This document shows positions 15,387-24,178 of a DNA stretch of 39,823 bases, piece by piece; positions within the stretch are counted from its first letter, which is position 1; every line of letters begins with the position of its first letter. The position numbers were made by a program, and so were the translations under genes. The notes beneath the pieces are model-generated. The model was not told where the DNA came from. It did no database searches and saw only the letters and a program-made list of their open reading frames with translations. The stretch is taken from assembly GCA_029241965.1 (NCBI GenBank), contig JAPWVK010000178.1, forward strand, positions 1 through 39,823, in the 5' to 3' direction. The DNA is from Candidatus Methanophagales archaeon. GTDB lineage: Archaea > Halobacteriota > Syntropharchaeia > Alkanophagales > Methanospirareceae.

Positions 15387-15691
15387 TCCTCGTTATTAAT
15401 CTCTTCTCCCTCCCTCTTTTCTCCCCCTTCCTCTCCGCGCTCTTTAGTCGCTAACCTTCTCTTGACATGTTTTATCAATACGATGTCCCCAATCGCCATT
15501 ACCCACCGGTACGGGATAATTACGCCCTGTTTATTGCCCACATCAAAAGCGTTTGGATTTATATCCCTCACTGCAAACCCGGATATTCGCTTCTCTGTTA
15601 TGTCCACATTTACATCCTCTACTTTGCCGACATACATACCCCTATCCGTGTATATCTCCTGCCCATATAACGAAGACAATTCTATTTCCAT
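15383..15691 (-). CDS. PRC-barrel domain protein
   Basis: Residues about 3-80 form a PRC-barrel: LSSLYGQEIYTDRGMYVGKVEDVNVD, then ISGFAVRDINPNAF and GVIIPYRWVMAIGDIVLIK. The last 25 residues are a Glu/Arg/Gly-rich tail with no fold. Archaeal PRC-barrel proteins of about 80-110 residues are common beside RNA-processing genes, but their partner is mostly unknown. Its stop overlaps the Thg1 start by 4 nt. The upstream region is shared with the divergent site-2 protease gene. Confidence 0.8.
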   Translation of the reverse strand: MEIELSSLYGQEIYTDRGMYVGKVEDVNVDITEKRISGFAVRDINPNAFDVGNKQGVIIPYRWVMAIGDIVLIKHVKRRLATKERGEEGGEKREGEEINNEE

Positions 15692-15713
15692 AATACTATT
15701 TATGAACTAAGGG

Positions 15714-15725
15714 GGATATATAAAA
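15714..15725 (+). promoter_or_regulatory. TATA box for the site-2 protease gene
   Basis: GATATATAAAAT lies about 25 nt before the ATG at 15747, pointing to a near-leaderless transcript. The divergent PRC-barrel gene starts at 15691 and shares this 55-nt gap; a weaker TATA (TTCATAAATAGTA, minus strand, about 15697-15709) is close to its start. Confidence 0.55.
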
Positions 15726-15746
15726 TTAACTGATCACAAAGATACG

Positions 15747-16916
15747 ATGCACACGTCTATTCAAGTGGGTAAGCTCCTCGGCATACCGATAAAACTGCAT
15801 TTCACTTTTCTGATTATATTGTTCCTATTTATTTTTGCATTTGCAACTGGCCCTGCCACGGAATATCGTATTCCAATGGGCTTAGGAGGTATCGAGATGG
15901 ATTCAGTCCTCCGCTATTCTTTAGCCACGTTAGCTGCTGTTCTATTCTTCTTCACTCTGTTACTCCATGAGATGGCGCATTCCTATGTTGCAATGAAATT
16001 TGGGACGAAGATACAGAGCATCACGCTCTTCTTCTTTGGTGGCTTAGCTATGATGGAGGAGATACCCAAGAGCCCGGAGAAGGAGTGGAGGATTGCAATT
16101 GCCGGACCCCTAATGAGTTTTGCCATTGGTACTTTATTTTATCTTGTCTATATCGGGCTAAACCGTTTAAATTTGGGCTTTTACCGTCCGATAGGAATTC
16201 TTGTGTTAGTCATTGGTTCTTTCAATATAGTGTTAGCAATCTTCAATTTAATACCGGCATTCCCAATGGACGGTGGGCGAGTTTTAAGAGCTGTTCTCGC
16301 AAAGCGGATGTCATTCTTAAAAGCGACGAAGAAGGCGGTATTGATAGGGAAAATATTTGCTGGTGCAATGGTAATAGCGGGTCTTTTTTTCGACCCTTTC
16401 ACTTTTATTTTAACCGGTGAGCGGGGAATGAACCTCTGGCTACCCTTACTTGCCCTTTTCCTGTACATGGCAGCAACGGAAGAAGAGAGAGCCACTATCA
16501 CTTTTGCCACGTTAGAGGGGATAAGGGTGAAGAATGTCATGAGAACCGAGAGAGCAAGCGTGTCGGAGGACATGTCAATCATGGAGCTGATGAGAAAGAT
16601 GCTTGAGGAGAAGACAGCCGAATACGCAGTAGTGAATGATAGCGGGGATTTTAAAGGGTTTGTAACGCTTGATGCCGTAAAAAAGATACCGGCCGAGCAA
16701 AGGCACTTTTTTAGTGTTTCTAACGTGATGAGTCCATTCGACAGCTTTGACGATGTTATATTAGATGGGGAACAGGCAGCGGAAGCGTTAAAAAGGATGA
16801 TACGGGACAGACGAGATATTTTGGCGGTGAGAGAAGAAGTGAGTGGGGACTTTGTGGGAATAATAACGAGAAGGGACTTGTCGATTTATATAGAGATGCT
16901 GAGAGGAACTGTTTAA
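15747..16916 (+). CDS. Site-2 protease (M50 family) with C-terminal CBS pair
   Basis: A polytopic metalloprotease of 389 residues. The zinc site is HEMAH at about residues 74-78 in a hydrophobic helix, with the third ligand in NLIPAFPMDGGRVLRA (about 165-180). The middle (KLHFTFLIILFLFIF, FFFTLLLHEM, GPLMSFAIGTLFYLVYIG) gives about six helices. Residues about 255-385 form two CBS motifs (VKNVMRTERASVSEDMSIMELM; VSNVMSPFDSFDDVILDGEQAAE), which bind adenosine nucleotides in family members and may gate activity. This is the Methanocaldococcus S2P-CBS type. It cleaves transmembrane substrates such as anti-sigma-like or signal-peptide remnants; its target here is not known. Confidence 0.9.
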   Translation: MHTSIQVGKLLGIPIKLHFTFLIILFLFIFAFATGPATEYRIPMGLGGIEMDSVLRYSLATLAAVLFFFTLLLHEMAHSYVAMKFGTKIQSITLFFFGGLAMMEEIPKSPEKEWRIAIAGPLMSFAIGTLFYLVYIGLNRLNLGFYRPIGILVLVIGSFNIVLAIFNLIPAFPMDGGRVLRAVLAKRMSFLKATKKAVLIGKIFAGAMVIAGLFFDPFTFILTGERGMNLWLPLLALFLYMAATEEERATITFATLEGIRVKNVMRTERASVSEDMSIMELMRKMLEEKTAEYAVVNDSGDFKGFVTLDAVKKIPAEQRHFFSVSNVMSPFDSFDDVILDGEQAAEALKRMIRDRRDILAVREEVSGDFVGIITRRDLSIYIEMLRGTV

Positions 16917-17056
16917 AAACAAAGCAAAAAGCAAGTTGAACGATGCCGAAGGAACCACAAAATTAGACAAATTTACACGACGAATGAAGATACAAGTCAA
17001 ACATGTATCCTGTAATCTGGCACCAGTCTATCTTGTTTGCTGTTCAGGCATGTCTA

Positions 17057-17368
17057 TCATGCGATACGAGTAGCGCCTTTTATCGTCCCAGAGATGCCAA
17101 TGACTCGTATGCCCACCATGGCTCCGTTCACCGAGTGAATACAAGCTAATGCTGCCCTCACTTCATCAACTTTACTGTGTGCACACCTTAGAATTCCTAT
17201 GCCCAATTTATCATATTTTACCAACCATAGCTTACTTTCGCTTGTACCTATATCCCCATACAAAGAATACATTGAGTTCCATATCGCATTCAGCAACTTG
17301 TACTTATCTACTTCTATCTCGCTCATCACCTCGAACACAAGATACCGTCTCCTATCGCGACGTCTCAT
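17057..17368 (-). CDS. rnp2: RNase P protein component 2 (Pop5 family)
   Basis: A 103-residue subunit of archaeal RNase P, which trims the 5' leader of pre-tRNAs with RNase P RNA. It starts RRRDRRRYLVFEVMSE, the typical basic N-terminus of Pop5/Rnp2, with VDKYKLLNAIWNSMYSLYGDIGTSES and GILRCAHSKVDEVRAALACIHSVNG further on. Its ATG overlaps the stop of rnp3 by 4 nt, so the two subunits (Rnp2 and Rnp3) are coupled. They bind the RNA together as the catalytic-domain pair. The gene is the last of the operon and runs convergently toward the S2P gene. Confidence 0.9.
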   Translation of the reverse strand: MRRRDRRRYLVFEVMSEIEVDKYKLLNAIWNSMYSLYGDIGTSESKLWLVKYDKLGIGILRCAHSKVDEVRAALACIHSVNGAMVGIRVIGISGTIKGATRIA

Positions 17369-18036
17369 AGTATCTCCACTTCTTTCTCCTTATTCCACCG
17401 CTTCTCCAATATGCTCAGCGGAATATCGCTCAACGCACTTACCGCCTCCCCTCGCCGCATCCCAAACAGTGATGTGAGTGCAATCATCTCTCGTGGCGCC
17501 CTCAAATCATATATAGAACGGGCATTGCTGGTTAATATTGACATAGCTTTATATTTCCGCACTAAGTGTAAATTATCGCGCATCCTACCGAGAATTCGCG
17601 CTCTATCGCCTCTCCTGCTGTAAATTAATGCGTTCATGTTGAATTCGATTGCAATACCGTTCTCAACGGCGTATCGCACCAATATGTGGCTCAATACCCC
17701 TTCTCCCTTTTCACCGCAGGGATGCGCTAATATGTCTACTCTATGGTCCTTTAAAGCTGCGAGATTTATTTTTTCGTCGCCGCCATGAACTACTAACAAG
17801 GGCACTTTTCCACTGTGATGCTTTAATTTCCTATTCAATTCGGAGACTGAGTTTGTCCTTATCTCTATGCCCATGTAAATGGAAGGATATTTTTCTTGCT
17901 GCTCTTCCACACTGTCATCGTGGTTCGTTATGGCTATGCCTGCATATCCGTACCTTCTCGCAACTCGGAGCATTTCCTCTGCCGGCGTATGGGTCTCCGG
18001 ATATGCATGCACGTTGAGGTCAAAGAAGTTGGGCAT
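17365..18036 (-). CDS. rnp3: RNase P protein component 3 (Rpp30 family)
   Basis: A 223-residue TIM-barrel-like protein: MPNFFDLNVHAYPETHTPAEEMLRVA, YAGIAITNHDD, then VDILAHPCGEKGEGVLSHILVRYAVENGIAIEFNMNALIYS and MSILTSNARSIYDLRAPREMIALTSLFGM. This is the Rpp30/Rnp3 signature; in archaea the protein pairs with Rnp2 (Pop5) on the catalytic domain of RNase P RNA. A TATA element (ATTATAAAC on the minus strand, about 18049-18059) lies about 20 nt before the ATG, so the operon is near-leaderless. Confidence 0.9.
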   Translation of the reverse strand: MPNFFDLNVHAYPETHTPAEEMLRVARRYGYAGIAITNHDDSVEEQQEKYPSIYMGIEIRTNSVSELNRKLKHHSGKVPLLVVHGGDEKINLAALKDHRVDILAHPCGEKGEGVLSHILVRYAVENGIAIEFNMNALIYSRRGDRARILGRMRDNLHLVRKYKAMSILTSNARSIYDLRAPREMIALTSLFGMRRGEAVSALSDIPLSILEKRWNKEKEVEIL

Positions 18037-18059
18037 GGATTTAAAGAAAGTTTATAATT

Positions 18060-18914
18060 TTAAAAAGTGTTAGCTGTAGTGTTCACCGACATGCTGCAGT
18101 AAGTGTTATAAAATATGAATTTTTGATGTGAGAACAAAATCGGCAATATTTTAATGGACGTTACTGCTAAGTTATAGAACTAACTGCAGGATCCCGCATA
18201 GTGTCCGATACTGCCATTATTCGCCAGCATTCGTTGATATTCTCTACTTTCTGTTTAGCGAGAATTTCTACACTTGTTGGCTTAACGTCTCGTATGTATT
18301 CGGTTCTTAACATCTATTATCATCTCATTCTGAATAAGTGCATCTAAGCCCCTGATGTAGCTCTCGATTTTAGTTATTGCGTACAAGATATCAGCCATAT
18401 ATAGCTTGTAAGTTCTCTTTTTCACGTTCATGCAACGTTTTCATTTCAACACTGATTTTTTTTGCGAAAATCTTTGATTTCTCTTTTATACGCTGTCCTG
18501 CGAAGTTGAGATTAGATTATTTGCATTTGTTTAGCTAACCACCGATTACACAAATTTTCACGAGAAATCTTTTCTTAAAAATAAAAAGCTTTACCAAAAG
18601 AAGTTATTTGCGTTTTTCGTTTAGCACCGGTTTTCTTTTTATAAAAAAGAAAAAGTGTTGTGCTAATCTCGTGAGATCTCGTGGTTTTACCCATGTTGTA
18701 CAAATACCTTTATTCTATGCTTTGTGCCTAAATGCTCCGCCGCATGGAGGCGAGGGTAAAAAGCATTATGCCTCTGAAAATCATCTAAAACACAATTAAA
18801 TAGCAGATAAGTACCAGTCCTTCTATTCCACGACGACTTAGCCGTAGCACACAGGCGACTACTGACATAAATCAGTTAAAAAGTTGTTTATTCTACAAAA
18901 AGGATGGTTTTATC
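18060..18914. other. Long intergenic region with two tiny minus-strand frames
   Basis: No ORF above 60 codons is convincing. On the minus strand, 18282-18398 (38 aa, MADILYAITKIESYIRGLDALIQ) and 18167-18313 (48 aa, starting MLRTEYIRDVKPTSVEILAKQ and containing WRIMAVSDT) are overlapping frames with protein-like composition. They look like one ancestral gene shifted by a base, though neither family is recognised. The remainder (about 18400-18900) is AT-rich with no signal beyond a promoter for the next gene. Confidence 0.35.
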
Positions 18915-19340
18915 ATGGAAGAAGAAGAGAGTGAGGTAACAAAAACAGTTAGGGAAGCGGTGGTGAACGCCTTTGAGAAAGGAGAAGACATAACAGAGAA
19001 AGTAAGTGAGATTACCCGAGATGTCGTCAAGAAAGTATTGGAAGGTGCAGAAGTCACAAGGGATAAAGTAGAATCAACGGCTAAAGATGCGATGAAAGGT
19101 GCAATCGAAGGTGCAGAGAAGACAAAAGTAGAAGTTACCGGGATAATCAAAGGGGCTGCGGAGGGCATAATTGAGGGGACGAAGGAGGCTGGCGTCAAAA
19201 CCGTTGACCTGATGGAGCACGCCGCTGAAGCCGCGCTAGACTCCGCGAAAGAAGTGGGTGGTAAGACCGCAGATATAGCAAAAGACGTTGTAAAAGGCGT
19301 TCTCGGTGCCGTCAAAGAAGTATTAGAGAAGAAGAAATAA
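18915..19340 (+). CDS. Amphipathic helical-repeat (LEA/apolipoprotein-like) protein
   Basis: A 141-residue, highly charged protein (E, K, D, A, V, T) with loose 11-residue periodicity: VREAVVNAFEKGEDITEKV, EGAEVTRDKVESTAKDAM, KGAIEGAEKTKVEVTG, AAEGIIEGTKEAGVK and so on. There is no signal peptide, no Cys and no aromatic residue apart from one early Phe. Such proteins form amphipathic helices that bind membranes or stabilise macromolecules under desiccation, heat or salt stress; LEA-like or phasin-like roles are both possible (inference). The gene is isolated, with a short TTTTATC-ATG upstream. Confidence 0.7.
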   Translation: MEEEESEVTKTVREAVVNAFEKGEDITEKVSEITRDVVKKVLEGAEVTRDKVESTAKDAMKGAIEGAEKTKVEVTGIIKGAAEGIIEGTKEAGVKTVDLMEHAAEAALDSAKEVGGKTADIAKDVVKGVLGAVKEVLEKKK

Positions 19341-19646
19341 TGCGATAATGGCATTTCGTGAAATCAGTCCGATAACTCGGACATATCGCCATATCAATCG
19401 TTATCTTACGGATAGCCCTAAATATCTTCAGGAATTATTATAAACTTACCATCCAAAAACACAATCTCAAAGCGCTTTTCATATCCCCTACGCTTTTCAT
19501 CTTCATCGCTTTTTCGGGCAACTCATATCGCCGTTGTTGCGTGACTGCCCTTTTACATAGCCACATCCCGCGAGATTGCAGAATGTTTATCTATTCATAT
19601 GTTTCATTACTGCTTGGTCAAATACTTTTCATTTTCCACCTTAATT
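19341..19646 (-). other. Intergenic region with a possible gene tail
   Basis: On the minus strand, ending at 19428, a start-less frame of about 34 codons reads VARKSDEDEKRRGYEKRFEI and continues VFLDGKFIIIPEDI. It looks like the C-terminus of a lost protein. Nothing else is supported. Confidence 0.3.
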
Positions 19647-21653
19647 TCACTCTTTTTCATCAATTAAATTCCATCGTTCCACATATTTTTCTAAAATATC
19701 ACCTTCATTCAAAAACCTTGAAACCTCGGAAAAACCCAAATAAGATTGTTCAAAATAGTTCCGTCCCGTGTATTCGATCTCTGGTTTTAGAAGATATAAG
19801 TTTTCTTTAGCCCTAGTTGCCGCCACATATAATAACCTCCTCTCCTCTTCTACATTTTCCTCGCTGTCCAAAGAATAAGTAGACGGCAGATAACCATCAA
19901 CAAGAAAGATTATGAATACGGTATGCCATTCAAGTCCTTTTGCTGAATGAATCGTTGATAAAATTAAATTTTCATCCTCGTTGTCAGTAACTTCTACATC
20001 AACTTGACTGGCCTCTAATGGCTCTAAGGTAGTATCAACTAAAAATTGCTCTAAATTATTATATCTTTCCGCGATTCTAACTAAGGACTCTAAATCCTTT
20101 TGTCTCTTATTAAAATCATCGTATTTTTTCTCAAATAGCGGTTTATAGTATTCAAGTAGAATGACTATTTGTTCTGCAGGTGTAATCTCTTCAGATTTGA
20201 TCTCTTCAATGGTAGAACCCAATCTATTCAAATTCCCACCGTACTTTCTACTTAAAAATCTATTTACTTTAAAAAATTCCAGCCCCTTATCTTTGTCAAC
20301 AATTTCGGTAATTATATCATTCGCCGTTTTGGTACCAATTCCTTCGATCAATAATAATATTCGATGCCAGCTAACAGCATCTAACGGATTAAAAACAATT
20401 CTTAAATGAGCAATTACGTCCTTAACATGAGCGGCCTCAATAAATTTAAACCCACCGTGTTTCACGAAAGGAATATTATGGTTTTTTAATTCAATCTCTA
20501 AATCATTAGAAAGCCATCCTGCCCGAAACAGGACGGCAATGTCATTCAGTGGTATTTCCTCCTCTCTCAGCTCCAATACTCGTTGAACGATAAATTGTGA
20601 CTGATAATTTTCGTTCTCCGCCTCAATAAAGACCGGTTTTTGATTGCCTTCCCTTTTAGTAAACAGGTTTTTAGGGTATTTTTCATTTGCATACCTGATA
20701 ATTTCATTCGTCAAATCAAGGATCGGCTGCGTACTTCGATAGTTTTCTTCGAGGGTGATGATCTTCGTATCTGGAAATATCTTTGGGAAATCCATGATAT
20801 TTTTGAAGTTCGCTCCCCGAAAGGCATAAATACTTTGTGAATCGTCGCCCACTACCATGATGTTTTGATGTTCTGAAGCGAGTAAACAGGCTATACGTGC
20901 CTGTAATTTGTTTGTATCCTGGTACTCGTCAATCAATATATATTTGTAAAAATTTGATAATTTCGTTCTCACCACGTTATTCTCCTCTAAAAGTTGTTTT
21001 AGATACACGAGCAGGTCGTCATAATCCATAATGGATTTAGCTTTTTTGTATAGTTTATAACGTTCATTTATCTTTTGGATGTCGCTTAAATTAACTATGA
21101 ATTGTGGATAATCTGCTTTTACAACAAGTTCAATCGTGCAACTTTTATTTATTGATTTGCTTATAACCTTTCGAATGGTTGCTTTTTTGGGAAATCTTTT
21201 CTCTTTTTTGTGAAACCCGAGCTGCGTTCTGATTACATTAATGGCATCTTCGGCATCGCTATTGTCGAGAATCGTGAAATTCGTGTTGAATCCAATGAGA
21301 CCTGCGTATTTTCTGAGGATTGTATTTGCAAAAGAGTGGAAGGTCCCACCCGCTACTTTTGAACATCTTTCATCCAGGATACTTGATGCCCTTCTGAGCA
21401 TCTCATTAGCAGCCCGCCTCGTAAAAGTAAGCAATAGTATTGACGCAGGATTTATACCCAATTCAACCAGTTTTGCTACTCTATATACCAAAGTTCTCGT
21501 TTTGCCTGTGCCCGCACCCGCGATTACTAATACCGGGCCATCCGTTATCGCTACGGCTTTGTGCTGAGCCTCATTTAGTTCTTCTTCATAGTTTATCTTA
21601 AAAGACTTTTCTGGCTCTTTTCTTAGCTTTTTTAGTTTGTATTTTTTTGCCAT
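19647..21653 (-). CDS. UvrD/PcrA-like superfamily 1 DNA helicase
   Basis: A 668-residue SF1A 3'-5' helicase. Motifs in order: Q-motif LNEAQHKAVAI, Walker A AGAGTGKT (about 45-52), Ia LLLTFTRRAANEM, II ILIDEYQDTN, III VVGDDSQSIYAFRGA, IV TLEENYRST, V STIHSAKGLEW, VI ERRLLYVAATRAKENLYL. It would unwind DNA in repair or in a defence module. The protein looks bacterial-like and is more AT-rich than its neighbours; transfer from bacteria is a reasonable inference. It has no nuclease domain of its own. Upstream on the same strand lies a decayed PD-(D/E)XK-like gene and the DUF4062/TPR-like pair. Repair UvrD cannot be excluded. Confidence 0.9.
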   Translation of the reverse strand: MAKKYKLKKLRKEPEKSFKINYEEELNEAQHKAVAITDGPVLVIAGAGTGKTRTLVYRVAKLVELGINPASILLLTFTRRAANEMLRRASSILDERCSKVAGGTFHSFANTILRKYAGLIGFNTNFTILDNSDAEDAINVIRTQLGFHKKEKRFPKKATIRKVISKSINKSCTIELVVKADYPQFIVNLSDIQKINERYKLYKKAKSIMDYDDLLVYLKQLLEENNVVRTKLSNFYKYILIDEYQDTNKLQARIACLLASEHQNIMVVGDDSQSIYAFRGANFKNIMDFPKIFPDTKIITLEENYRSTQPILDLTNEIIRYANEKYPKNLFTKREGNQKPVFIEAENENYQSQFIVQRVLELREEEIPLNDIAVLFRAGWLSNDLEIELKNHNIPFVKHGGFKFIEAAHVKDVIAHLRIVFNPLDAVSWHRILLLIEGIGTKTANDIITEIVDKDKGLEFFKVNRFLSRKYGGNLNRLGSTIEEIKSEEITPAEQIVILLEYYKPLFEKKYDDFNKRQKDLESLVRIAERYNNLEQFLVDTTLEPLEASQVDVEVTDNEDENLILSTIHSAKGLEWHTVFIIFLVDGYLPSTYSLDSEENVEEERRLLYVAATRAKENLYLLKPEIEYTGRNYFEQSYLGFSEVSRFLNEGDILEKYVERWNLIDEKE

Positions 21654-21940
21654 GATAAAACCCTAAAATCTGTTTTTTTTCCGTTGTGTATAAAGTATAA
21701 CTTCTAGCTATTTAATTTCGGACGCAGATTTATACGGATTGCACGGATTTGTGTTCTTCTGCGTTAAACTGCGCTAAACGTGGTCAATACTTAAAATTAG
21801 TTGAATTACATGCTTTTCACCTTTGTCAATAGATAACTGCCGTATCTTAAAGTGCGAGATAATTACTCTTTTTACCGGATATAACCAATCGTGACATCGC
21901 TCATCGCAAGTATATGAAAACGCATCAGTGCCAATATTTT
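21654..21940. other. Intergenic region without a supported gene
   Basis: About 290 nt of AT-rich sequence upstream of the helicase. TTATACTTTATAC on the minus strand (about 21690-21702) is a candidate TATA box for it. No ORF is supported. Confidence 0.3.
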
Positions 21941-22232
21941 TTATTTTAATCCATATCCGCTCACTCTTGCTTTTATCAGGGCTTCATCAAAATATTTAAT
22001 CTCTACCATAAATAGATGGTTTTTTCATCTTGATTTGATACCCAAACACATCTGCTATGAGGCAGGTTTTGCCTTTTTTCCGAGATAATTCACACCCTAC
22101 GTATTCAGAAAGACAACTCTTTTTGGTCTTCAGGAATTTTTCCACTGCCGGATACAATTCCTTCTCGTATATTTTATCCTGCCTGACTCCTAGTGATTCA
22201 TTTAGGATGCGCTGAAATCCTTTTGCCTTCTT
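21941..22232 (-). pseudogene. Decayed PD-(D/E)XK-like gene remnant
   Basis: From 22232 down to 21996 a start-less frame reads KKAKGFQRILNESLGV, then EKELYPAVEKFLKTKKSCLS and CLIADVFGYQIK. The end continues in another frame as MVEIKYFDEALIKARVSGYG (22009-21941). Put together, D-V-F-G, then V-E-I-K-Y-F, resembles the D...ExK arrangement of PD-(D/E)XK nuclease-like proteins with a small N-terminal helical part. The missing start and the frameshift around 22010 mean it is a relic. The family assignment is inference. Confidence 0.45.
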
Positions 22233-22243
22233 TTAACCTATTA

Positions 22244-23308
22244 TTACCAAAATTTGGGGATTTTACCATCTCTCCTTCCGAACCCAGGTAGAGGTTGGCT
22301 GTGCTGAGGACATGGGTCAGTTAGAACTCCTGAGACTCCAGAACTTCCTTTCGCCCATTTTATGTTATCAATTGCCTCAATAAACTTAGACATATCGCCA
22401 ACCCCAGAATCATCAAAAGTATGATTTAAAGTCAATTTTATAGAAACTTCTGGTTCCTCAAGAAAATCTCTGGAAATGAACCTAAAGAAAAGTCTTTTGG
22501 AACTATTTTTCTCAATTTTACACGTGAATACATCAGTATCAAAATCTTTCCACTCACCATCATCCAACTTGATCCTATATAGAATGGTAGTTGTTTCCTT
22601 ATCGTCAGTAAACGCTGTTAAAGAGACATCATCTATTGTTGTGTCGTAATCAGCCCTATTATAGAAAATTGAGCTCACTAAAAATGCTATAAATGATTTT
22701 GAGTTATTGTCGCCTCTTATCTCTACATTCAACTCATCTGCATCAAAACTTTCCCCATAACATGAATTCTTTGAACTACTATAATATAGCTCTGGAACGT
22801 GCCGAGCACTTTTTATAATCACTTCCTGACTCCCCTTTCTCTTATTCCATAAATCCATCAAACGTGTTTTAACCAAATCTTTAAGCTGATCCGGGTTTTT
22901 AAATGGTTTGTAAGTATGCTCATTCTCTTTGATCTCGTTTATCCATCTATCAACTTTCTCTTCCCTATCCTTAACCTCTTTGATATAAATTAGAATACAA
23001 TCCTCTTCAATTTCAGAACAAGCATCGTTATACTCTTTGTGCGTTGGTGACTCCCCGTAATCATTGTTTCCATATTCTGAACCTAAAATTAAAATATATA
23101 TGTCGCTATCTCTAACTCCTTCAGATTGAATCCTATCTGGTTTTTTCCCACTGGGTATCTCTTTCGCGTTTTCCCAATCCCAAACCTTAAATGGTATGCC
23201 TTCGTGGTCCCAAAGCTCAGAGATCCCTTCCTTTACCTTATTTTTTTCCTCTTTTAATTCATCGAGTCTCGAACTTATGAAAACCATTGGTGGCTTCTTA
23301 TTATTCAT
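22244..23308 (-). CDS. DUF4062 (TIR-like) domain protein with unknown C-terminal domain
   Basis: Residues about 6-150 are a DUF4062 module: MVFISSRLDELKEEKNKVKE, DRIQSEGVRDSDIYILILGSEYG, SPTHKEYNDA, CILIYIKEV, then a DLVKTRL end. The domain resembles TIR folds and is common in STAND and antiviral proteins, where it senses or acts as effector. Residues about 165-330 (HVPELYYSSSKNSCYGESFD, LNVEIRGDNNSKSFIAFLV, DGEWKDFDTDVFTCKIEK) form an unrecognised beta-rich domain. No P-loop is present, so this is not a complete STAND protein. It starts by ATGA overlap with the upstream TPR-like gene, and the two are the obvious functional pair. A defence or signalling role is inference. Confidence 0.75.
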   Translation of the reverse strand: MNNKKPPMVFISSRLDELKEEKNKVKEGISELWDHEGIPFKVWDWENAKEIPSGKKPDRIQSEGVRDSDIYILILGSEYGNNDYGESPTHKEYNDACSEIEEDCILIYIKEVKDREEKVDRWINEIKENEHTYKPFKNPDQLKDLVKTRLMDLWNKRKGSQEVIIKSARHVPELYYSSSKNSCYGESFDADELNVEIRGDNNSKSFIAFLVSSIFYNRADYDTTIDDVSLTAFTDDKETTTILYRIKLDDGEWKDFDTDVFTCKIEKNSSKRLFFRFISRDFLEEPEVSIKLTLNHTFDDSGVGDMSKFIEAIDNIKWAKGSSGVSGVLTDPCPQHSQPLPGFGRRDGKIPKFW

Positions 23309-24030
23309 AATTCTTTATTCCACTTTTCTAAAAGTCTCTTATCATTTTTAGTAAGTAGAGAAGTATTATATTTCTTCTCCAAGTTATAAATTGCATCATA
23401 TATCTCGATTGCGGTTTTAATATTCTTCTTGTTATAATGAATTTTGGCTTGGAATCTATAAGCTTTGGAAATGTCACGAAGCGCAGCAGGCAAAGGCAAA
23501 GCCTGAATCCAATATAATATTGCCTCATTAAGATTTCTCCATGCATCATCATTGACATTTTTTGCATTCATTCCAGTTTCTATTGCTTTTCTCCAATAAG
23601 CATCTCCCAAAGTCCAGTAAATACTTTCAGCCTCAAATTTTGTAATAGACAATGCTTCTTTTGCTAATTCTATGCCTTTGTCATATTCCCCATTTTTTAT
23701 TAGTGATAGTGCCTCAAAATACAATAGATTTGCTCTTTTTTGTGTCTCTGAAAATACTGCATAATCCTCTATGCTTGCTTTTTTTAGTATCAATTGAGTG
23801 ATTTCAAAAGGACTTAAATTAACATAATTTGGATCTAGTTTCTGCAGTATCCCATCTTCAGTTAGATTTATGGGACTATTTTTAGATTTCCTAGTCACGA
23901 CTTTTTCATCTTTTGGATTTTCATTTTCTTTAGTCTCTCCTTTGCGTATTCCTTTCGCTTCTTCCATTTTTTGTTTTGAATATTCCCTTTGTTTATTTCT
24001 TTTCCCTTTAAATCTATCCAGTATTCCCAT
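23305..24030 (-). CDS. TPR-like helical protein, partner of the DUF4062 gene
   Basis: A 241-residue protein with a basic, disordered N-terminus (MGILDRFKGKRNKQREYSKQKMEEAKG, about 1-50). A helical-repeat region follows from about 75: KRANLLYFEALSLIKNGEYDKGIELAKEAL, ESIYWTLGDAYWRKAIETG, LNEAILYWIQALPLPAALRD, YRFQAKIHYNKKNIKTAIEIYDAIYN. These are two or three TPR-like units, a protein-interaction scaffold. It is soluble. Its stop overlaps the DUF4062 start by 4 nt, and its start lies inside the end of the mini-lipoprotein gene, so all three may share one transcript. Confidence 0.7.
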   Translation of the reverse strand: MGILDRFKGKRNKQREYSKQKMEEAKGIRKGETKENENPKDEKVVTRKSKNSPINLTEDGILQKLDPNYVNLSPFEITQLILKKASIEDYAVFSETQKRANLLYFEALSLIKNGEYDKGIELAKEALSITKFEAESIYWTLGDAYWRKAIETGMNAKNVNDDAWRNLNEAILYWIQALPLPAALRDISKAYRFQAKIHYNKKNIKTAIEIYDAIYNLEKKYNTSLLTKNDKRLLEKWNKEL

Positions 24031-24178
24031 CTATTTCGCCCCCTCTTTTATAGTGCTCATCTTTCGAAACGGGAGTATGTGAGGGTGTTGTTGCCATCTC
24101 CTCAATACATCCCGCTAACATAGCTACTGCTATAACCGCTGTGATTGCTACTAAAGCTGCTATGGTTTTTCTTTTCAT
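24014..24178 (-). CDS. Mini-lipoprotein (54 aa), probably a truncated paralogue
   Basis: Too short for the ORF track. MKRKTIAALVAITAVIAVAMLAGCIEE gives a complete lipoprotein signal with lipobox LAGC, followed by only about 30 residues (MATTPSHTPVSKDEHYKRGG) and a stop. Its signal peptide and 120 nt of upstream DNA are nearly the same as those of the lipoprotein at 25006-25665, so it looks like a duplicated 5' module that lost its body. Its end overlaps the TPR-like gene by 17 nt. It could still yield a small lipid-anchored peptide. Confidence 0.55.
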   Translation of the reverse strand: MKRKTIAALVAITAVIAVAMLAGCIEEMATTPSHTPVSKDEHYKRGGEIDGNTG

